Shown: piece by piece, positions 57,227 through 64,000 of the stretch
Layout: the number at the start of each line of letters is the position of its first letter
Numbering within the stretch: the first letter of the stretch is position 1
Assembly: GCA_015680685.1 (NCBI GenBank)
Contig: MNCI01002086.1
Location: 401,483 to 465,482 of the forward strand
Reading direction: 5' to 3'
DNA: 64,000 nt
Source: Gnetum montanum
Taxonomy: Eukaryota; Streptophyta; Gnetopsida; Gnetales; Gnetaceae
Program-made: the position numbers and the translations under genes
The notes under the pieces: generated by a model
Told to the model about the DNA's origin: nothing
Seen by the model: the letters and a program-made list of their open reading frames with translations, nothing else
Databases searched by the model: none

Positions 57227-57740
57227 TTAAACTAGCCTACGGCCCGGAATGGCCTAAAACTATCACTTTTTGCATTACTTTTCTTTCATTCATACATTTT
57301 AACTCTGTTTACAATAGTTGTTGCTTGATGTTGTTTTCTTTCTAGTTGATTTTTGCAGGATCTTGTAGGCACACAGCATGACCATGCATGCAGCATCACA
57401 CCTTACACAAGCAAGGTAAGAAGAGTCCACTAAGACTATAAAATTGTTTGCCTCTTCACAATCCGCTATGACTATAAACTGGCATAGCTTGTCTTGGAGT
57501 CATGATGGTAAACTGACACCATAGAGCTCTATCTGGTATGACACTAAACTACCACATTTGTCTGCCATGACATAAAACTAGCATTCAGAGTCCACTAAGA
57601 CTATAAATAGGTTTGCCTCTTCATAGTCTGCTACAACTTTAAAATAGAAATGCACCATCCGCTACGACGCTAAACTGGCATCATCCAAAGGGTTATGATG
57701 TGAAACTAACCCGTAATAATCTGCTAAGACTATAAACTAG
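57227..57740 (+). repeat. core-repeat array of element C
   Basis: A first block like that of B (GGCCTTAAACTAGCCTACGG, 57225-57260), then about ten units at 57400-57740 (GTCCACTAAGACTATAAA, ATCCGCTACGACGCTAAACT). In A and B two such arrays bracket the antisense gene and pol; here they are nearly fused, fitting a deletion between arrays. Confidence 0.8.
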
Positions 57741-58925
57741 TGACATCATCAATAACCAGGCAATGCTTGAAAGGATCTATTGCTACAATTGGCTATATCT
57801 GTTCCACAAAAACTTCTTGCATAATTTGTCTCATGGATCTTGATGAAGCTAATGCTGTTCATGATTCTATCTGCTTTGAAATTGCACATGGTGGCTCCAT
57901 CTCCTTGGTTGTTTTCAAGTTTAAAGTGCTTAGTTAACCGAATCATTTATGGTTTTCTTATCTTCTTGGAGTTGTGTTTGCAGGATGACACACTTGAGGT
58001 GTTTATGCACAGATGCACTTCATCATGGCGACAAGGTATCACATTTTTCCTAATGCCTACAACTGGATTAATTAATTTGTTCATAAGTACATTCTTGACT
58101 CCTAATACATTCCCTATTCCTCATCATGTTCCCTTTGTCCTATTTAATTACACCCCCTTGATACATCCTACTCATTCCAAAGCTCTTAATACATTGTTGC
58201 ACACTGAGATCCTCTAAGAAGTTGCAATGCAAAAAATAGTACACGGTACATGATACAAAATGCAAGCGCTCGATCATGAGCACAACATTAAAAGCAAGCT
58301 CTTTCAAAAAGTCCAAAGAAAACAAGAAAAGACCAAAAATAAAAATAAAAGAACAAAAATAAATAAGAAAAAAAGAAAAAGAATAAAAAGGTCAAAGAGA
58401 AAAATGCATGGAAAAGGTCTTCATGACCCCATTAACATTATAGACCAAAGACTATTGGCTATTCTCATACAAGCCCCAGGCGAGAATGCAATTGTCTTGG
58501 AAAATAAGTACACTCTAGTCTCAAATGATCATGTTGCACATCATCGCATGGATTTGGCTATTTAAAATAGGCCCTGTACACACTCTATAATGGTCCTATT
58601 TCTCCAAATAATGCACCTCCTATGTCCTAGTTCTGAGTCTGCTAAACACTGGCTATTGACAAGGACCAGAAATATGGCTTGTTCATGTGAGAGCATTCCT
58701 CTCCCATAATTCCAGTAGCAGTTATAACCCTTGATCAATTCCTAACTTCCTTTGGTTACAACCAATCCCCTTGCATTTTGAATGACATTTCCCCAATCCC
58801 ATGTACTTTTGAACATGCTGTGATGATGTCTAGCCAAGGGCCGATGGTTAATGTTTGGTAATTGGTTGTTCATGGTGTTTTTCACTTCTTTGTCGACGCC
58901 TCTCAGGTGGATTCCTCCAAATGTC
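57741..58925 (+). other. 3' region of element C, unidentified
   Basis: No homologue recognised. Contains an A-rich stretch coding only for Lys/Arg/Asn (58315-58410), and a splice-like TGTGTTTGCAG near 57983. The last 80 bases form an imperfect inverted repeat with the polypurine/LTR junction. May hold a fragment of captured DNA. Confidence 0.35.
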
Positions 58926-58937
58926 AACAAAGAGGGA
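58926..58937 (+). promoter_or_regulatory. polypurine tract of element C
   Basis: AACAAAGAGGGA, four bases before the 3' LTR. Confidence 0.8.
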
Positions 58938-58941
58938 CCAA

Positions 58942-60674
58942 TGAAACACCACTAATTTTGGCCTAACACTTTGAAAAGAGAATGACTCAAGCCTTTTCGA
59001 GATTTCGGGAGGTAAAATTTGACTAAGGCATGGAACTCACGCCTAGCTTGCTCACACTTTCAAGCTAGCTTGCCCTCAGTGTGAGTAACTCCAACAGCTT
59101 CAAAATAAAGTCAAAATGGTCCAAATATGAGGGTGCAAACCATCCTCAAAGGTGACTAATGTCCACTCCAAGTTTCAGCATTCGGGAATTCAAATTTCGA
59201 GACAAATTGGTTACATCTTCACACTCGCGCTATCACTCACACTAAGGTCATGTTGGCAGCACGACTGCAGCGTGAGAAACTTTGAAACTTCCAAAAACTA
59301 AGTTGAAATTACTTGATTCCAAGGTGCAAGTCATCCTTTGAGTTCATTGTTGACAACTTTAAGCTTCAAACCTCTAGAATTCCAAGATTTCAGGTCCAAA
59401 ATTGCAAGCTTTTGCAGCTCACGTTGTGGTCACGCTGCACTCACTAGCAACGTGAGTCCAGTGTGAGCTACCAAAAGTGGCCTAAAAAAAGTCACTCTCA
59501 AGCTCAATTTTTGACTTGCAGATCACTCTCATGGTCAAACATAGTCAGGAAATCATTGCACTTAAAGAACAGGCTTCAAAAGTCAAAATTTGATGTGAAA
59601 TATGTCATTTTTGGCACACTCACGCTGAGGTCACACTGATAGCATGAGTGCAGCATGAGCACTGATCACGCTTGGTCGAAAGCATGCCAAACTCATGCTA
59701 AGGACACGTCAAGACCAAATCAACTCACATTGGAAGTCTTGGTGAAACAAAGATGCCTCAAACAGCCACAAAACCACTCAAATCGACATCCTGCAATAGT
59801 CAATTCAGGGATTGACAAGTTTCAAGCGAACCGGAGCTGATCTATCATGTTGTACATTATCATTTTCATTGTAAATGTTCATCATTTGTGACCTTGCCAA
59901 GCTCTTACGCTCAAAATTGTATGTGCTTCCATGGGTGTAAGTTAGCTTGAGTAAGCCAACACATGCTGTAAGATACAATGCACTTAGTCAAAAATGTAGC
60001 TTGCCCACACATGTCCAACTCACACACAACTGTCCATCAGACACGTGTCACTTGATCCATTTTCTTCTCAATTCTCAACTGTTGATTCCATCCATGAGTT
60101 TCACACCCAATCCTAGCTAAACCCTATAAATACCCTATCAATTCACATAAATAGGGTGGGCAATTTTGAAGGTTGATGGCTTAGGAAACTCATACCAGTA
60201 ATCCTTGGGTGCTCGGGAATATTTGACTCCTAGCATCCAAGCACTTCTGAAACACATCACCTTGGGGCTTGACGCTTGACTTTTCATCTAGACTTGCAGC
60301 TATGCTTTGACCGGTGCACATATTTTCTAAGAAATATAATACAATTTATTTTTCCAGCCATTATATTGCTTATTCCATTTTACATTCAACTCACATTTTG
60401 TTTGCAACAATGTTTCTTTATATGCTCTGTTTGCATTTCGTACATTATTGTTTACATTTTGTATATCATTAGTTACAATAACCCCAGTGCAAGCGATAGT
60501 TTACGCTCGGGGAAGTCCTTGGTTGATTTGCATGTAGATCATCCAAGGTACTCTACCTTCGTTTCCTTTCCCAGCTTGCCCTTAGGCGAAGGCAGGGTCA
60601 GCTGTGTCTGCCCGATGATCTTTTAGTATTTATTCTTCCCTTCCAGCCTTACACCGACGATTTAGGTTAGTACA
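58942..60674 (+). repeat. 3' LTR of element C
   Basis: 1,733 bases, TGAAACACC ... AGTACA. TATAAATA at 60125-60132. CAGCGTGAG-type motifs 59040-59700. Aligns with 52310-54002 and with the solo LTR at 28164-29945. Confidence 0.95.
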
Positions 60675-60679
60675 GTCAC
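60675..60679. other. target site duplication of element C, right copy
   Basis: GTCAC. Confidence 0.9.
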
Positions 60680-62460
60680 AGCTCCTTGAATTGCTATCAA
60701 CAGCTTGCTAATAGGAACCTTCTACTTGCTAGTCTCTTTACCAAAGCTAATCGCTAGAGAGCCAACGTGCCAAAATGCTGATCGCCAGGAAGCCAAGTGC
60801 CAAAGCTAGAAAATTAAAGAAGCCAACCATAGGAAAGATGATTTTGAAAGCCACGTGTCCTAGGTCCCATAGAGTGACTGTGCCATGCTGTTGTGTAATG
60901 CTGGATGTGAAACCTGCTACACTGTGAGCATACTACTCAAGATGCATGTGCTAAAATCTAGTGAACTATCATGTTTGTTACAAAGAATGCCAACAATGAA
61001 TGCAAAGTGGAGCCTGTGCTCCAAGACTACATCTTCCCTACTCTTGTGAGCGGGGTCAAGCATAGGGAAAACTTTGGGAAGAGTTAGGGGGATGCAAAAC
61101 AAAGCAAACTTGCTGATTTTGTCCTTTGAAGAAATGCCAGGATGGGAGTGACCATTGCTAACAAGTTTCAGGGCTAACTAGGGATGTCCTGATGCTTCCA
61201 TGTGGGTGTTATGCTATTTACACTGCCTAGCGTATCATTATAGCGTGAATGCCCACATGCTATGTTGTGCTATGTTGCGTAGTGTAGCTTCTAGTCTTGA
61301 GAGAAATCTTGCTTGAAAACCAAAAACACCTATTTGAGGCTTGGCTAGGCAAGCAATTGCAACCCTTTCTTTCATGCTGAAAGGTCCTGGGACCTACAAA
61401 GTTCACCCTTGGGATGCTTTAGTTCTTGGTATCCCTACTACACTATGCTACGCTATGTAGGGTAGCATAGCGTAGCAGCCAGTGTGACATGAATTCCTAT
61501 CTAATCTACAATGCTTTATTAAGAAAATTTTCTTGGGGCATGAGGGTGAAGTGGGATAGGTAGTATTGGAGCCTAGAGTATGGCCAAGTGCAATTCTTTT
61601 GATAGAACCACTTGGTAGAGGACCTTTGTGTGTTCTATCCCTGCTACGCTATGTAGTGTAGCATGGCATAGCACCCTATTTGGCTTGAATTTTGACTTAC
61701 TTTGCAAACATTTTGTCACAAAATGATGATCATGTCTTGGCATGATGGCAAAACAAGCATGCTTGATGGTTAGGGTAGGGACAAACATGTTCATTTCACC
61801 AAAATCAATCTATGCAGAAGCATTGCCACAGCAGAACCCTGCTACACTGTGCTACATTGTGTAGCATAACACAGCGTAGCCCTCAAATAAAGAGGAACTT
61901 TGGTAAGATTTTTGACATTTTTGCTACATCATGTTGTTCATGCATCAAGGATGAAGTGGGGAAAATGTCCTGGAAGGCTGAGTCATTGTTAATCTACATC
62001 TTTGGTGCCCGATCAATCTTCTCAAGGTATGTTATGCTATGCAGCATAGCATAGCATAGTAGGTCTCATGGTTAGAAAACTTGTTAAACTATTTCGCTCA
62101 TCATGAACACCTTCAGCAACTCCTAGCATGGTCCCTGGGTAGACCGTTCGCCTGGTCATGTCTCAAGTTGGGCAATCTAGAGGGTGTAGCAATCTTGTCA
62201 ACCTAGGAGATAAAAAATTAGCTAAACTATATAGTATACCCTTGGTTCCTCTTTCAAGAAAACTAGCCTTGTGTTTGGGTGCTACGTTGACTATGCCACA
62301 AAGGTTGGCAGGCAAGCTTAGAAGTGGCTTTGTAGGCATTAGGACTTTTGGGGTGCCATATTGTCTGCATGGTCCAATGTGACACCATGCTTGCAGAGAT
62401 CCTTGCCCAAATTCTGGGACTGTGCTGAATCATCAAGGTTCTAAAATTTATGGTGTTTCA
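60680..62460 (-). repeat. 5' LTR of element A, 5' piece
   Basis: Matches 16984-18855. Lacks 70 bases present in the 3' LTR (17185-17254), which include the TATA box; the joint is at 60850-60856. Also shorter in the GCCAA repeats. Keeps the GCTACGCTA motifs (61260, 61440, 61645, 61845, 62035). Confidence 0.9.
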
Positions 62461-64000
62461 GTTGTCGTATTTCCTCCTTGATGATTTGTTTCAATTTGGG
62501 GTTTAGCCACCTTTGTAGCTATCTTCTAGGCTTCATGGCCAAGTCAGTGTTGATGTAGTGCTGGCATATCCTTGGATCGACTCTTGTTAGCTCTGGATAT
62601 GATCAAGCGAAGGCTATTGACCATTTGTTCATCATTTTCAACAACTTTTCTTTTTAGTTAAGAGCAAGTTTAGAATTAATGATGATCAATTTACCATTTT
62701 TTAAAAATGCATACTCCATTCCAACTAGTAAAGTTTTTAGTTCTAAGGGCTCTTGCTTGAAATGATCAGGGATCTCCAACTCTTGTCAACAATAATCATC
62801 ATCTCCATTAGAGAGTTGGAAATGGACTTGTTTAATTTTGTCCATGCCTTCTACATATGCAAAGGTTAAGCTCTTAGTTGGCTCCGTGCATATTGTGTTG
62901 CTATCTGAATCAGCTATTAGTCACTAGGTACCTTCTTGCTTTGTGGTTGCTGCATATAGACACCATTAAATATTAATTTTTTGTGTACATTGATTGCATG
63001 CCTTCATGTATGTGCTTTTGATTGACCAAATCTTTTTCACACAATTACACCCATTTTCATTGTACATGATGCATGGAATATGATTCTTCTCAACTTTTCC
63101 TAACTCATTCTCCTTAGATATTTCGAGAGATAAGTCCCTTATACCCATTCGCACATCAATCATGCTTAACCAAGCCCTTCCCATGATGATGGGAAGTCAC
63201 TTTTATAGTTGTCCACCTTGATTACTAAAAAATTAGCATGATAAGACCACCCACAGACTATGGTCACAATGTCCTCCACTAATTCCAAAGGGACCATAAT
63301 CAATTAATGTACTAATTCTAAATGGATGTTTCTCTTCTTAACAGGTGGTAGGTTCCAAGCTTTGTACATATCATGGGAGATGAGGTTAACTCTAGAACCA
63401 GAGTGAAGAAGAGCCTTGCATGGTTCTTGTCCAATAATCTGTAGAAAGATGAGTGGACTTCCTAGATCATATCTTGTTGTAGGAAGGTTGCCAACCTTAA
63501 TCCAATTAAAAACAACATGAGTTAGCATTAGAATGTGGATCCTAGGTGGAACTTGGTTTGAAGGGTGCTCAAAGGTATTTGATGTACAGGATGAGGTTAC
63601 TAAAGATGTAGGGTGATTAGCTAGAGTAGATTATGAGGGTGGGAGGGGACTACTGGGATAAAAGAAAGGTCATTTCCTTGATTGATTATCTAGGCCACCT
63701 GGTTGAAAAATAGGTTGTGAGTGTACAGCCCTTCTAATATTTCTTTATTGTGGTTGTGGAGGAATTTCATCCTACATGGATGGAGCAGGAGGTAACTGAG
63801 TTGAAGGTGGAGGTGTAGGTGCAGAGGGATGTGGAAGATGATAAGGATATTGTTATGGGTTTTCCTCTTGAGTAGATGATGAATGTGTTTGATGGTACTC
63901 TGGAGGATAATAGTGATGTTGGAATGATGCATGACTTGCCAAAATTCTAGGGGAGATAGGTTGTTGAACATAGCACCTATATGGATTTGGTTGCCTATAA
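62461..64000 (-). pseudogene. gag end, protease and RT start of element H
   Basis: Minus strand. Pro/Gln/His-rich gag tail (64000-63600; 'HPSAPTPPPSTQLPPAP'), protease at 63528-62966 ('KALLHSGSRVNLIS', where the active-site Asp is His; 'MGRAWLSMIDVRMGIRDLSL' downstream), then RT: 'YAFLKNGKLIIINSKLALN' (62700), 'LTRVDPRICQHYI' (62570), 'LNPKLKQIIKEEI' (62480). The next residues, 'LLKVGFIYPM', are at 16595 across element A. GTTGT at 62461-62465 is the duplicated target. Gag begins outside the window. The lineage is Athila-like by RT pattern, moderately sure. Confidence 0.8.

Larger units (their letters stand above)
52310..60674 (+). mobile_element. element C: gag-protease-only Tat-like retrotransposon
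   Basis: 8,365 bases, plus strand, within the 5' LTR of element A. 5' LTR 52310-54002, primer site 54009-54025, gag 54363-55940, gag tail and protease 56084-57118, core repeats 57400-57740, 3' region, polypurine tract 58926-58937, 3' LTR 58942-60674. Duplication GTCAC is exact. RT, RNase H and integrase are absent, so it could only have moved with proteins from a relative such as A or B. Confidence 0.9.
16599..62460 (-). mobile_element. element A: Tat-like Ty3-gypsy LTR retrotransposon carrying nested insertions
   Basis: Order on the minus strand: 5' LTR (62460-51927, split by element C), tRNA-Asn-type primer site (51921-51903), gag (51170-50935 and 35235-33250, split by element B), protease (32690-32313), core repeats (31800-31680), an opposite-strand gene (26146-31539), core repeats (24640-24235), RT, RNase H, archaeal-type RNase H and integrase (24127-20656), core repeats (20620-20290), polypurine tract (18871-18860) and 3' LTR (18855-16599). 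Without its two nested elements it measures about 21.8 kb, of which the solo LTR at 28164-29945 accounts for 1.8 kb. It sits inside the RT of element H. Stops throughout make it inactive. Confidence 0.9.

Noticed and set aside
58260-58565. Lys/Arg-rich protein in the tail of element C
   Set aside because: It is the reading of an A-rich low-complexity stretch with no homologue in A or B.

Overview
The window is repeat-rich nuclear DNA from a seed plant with a large genome. It is built almost entirely of nested, decaying LTR retrotransposons, and I found no intact host gene. The pol proteins belong to two plant Ty3-gypsy groups: Tat-like (with a second, archaeal-type RNase H) and Athila-like. 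A xanthine dehydrogenase fragment with plant-type motifs supports a plant source. A gymnosperm would fit the element sizes and decay, but I cannot prove it. Two assembly gaps (N runs) lie at 1869-2357 and 14775-15114.

Layout. 1-2481: 5' end of an Athila-like element X on the minus strand (gag, tRNA-Asp primer site, 5' LTR) running off the left edge. 2482-7582: two minus-strand copies of a coiled-coil ORF separated by LTRs that share their end with X (D elements). 7583-9215: a degenerate ORF resembling retrotransposon-carried 'plant transposon protein' domains, with a TATA-bearing upstream region. About 9216-12957: 3' part of a gypsy element G (LTR, integrase, RNase H, RT). 12958-16136: a segment carrying a scrambled xanthine dehydrogenase pseudogene and unidentified DNA. 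16137-16598 plus 62461-64000: one gypsy pol (element H, minus strand) split by element A.

Element A (minus, 16599-62460, about 21.8 kb once its own insertions are removed) is a Tat-like element with 2.2-kb LTRs, a tRNA-Asn-type primer site and a near-perfect target duplication (GTTGC/GTTGT). Inside A lie element B (plus, 35241-50929, target duplication AGAGG, in gag), element C (plus, 52310-60674, duplication GTCAC, in the 5' LTR) and a solo C-type LTR (28164-29945). B is a gag-deleted relative of A. C keeps gag and protease but has lost RT and integrase.

The most interesting feature is a large spliced gene on the strand opposite to the element, between protease and RT, present in both A (plus strand, 26146-31539) and B (minus strand, 43304-39640). 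Both copies start with a similar sequence, share intron positions, have exons of identical length (first exon 383 nt, fifth exon 141 nt) and encode a roughly 1,000-residue protein with a coiled coil that I do not recognise. Arrays of a short core repeat flank the gag-protease, antisense-gene and pol modules. The LTR U3 regions of at least four element families carry family-specific clusters of short CpG-containing inverted motifs at or near the promoter.
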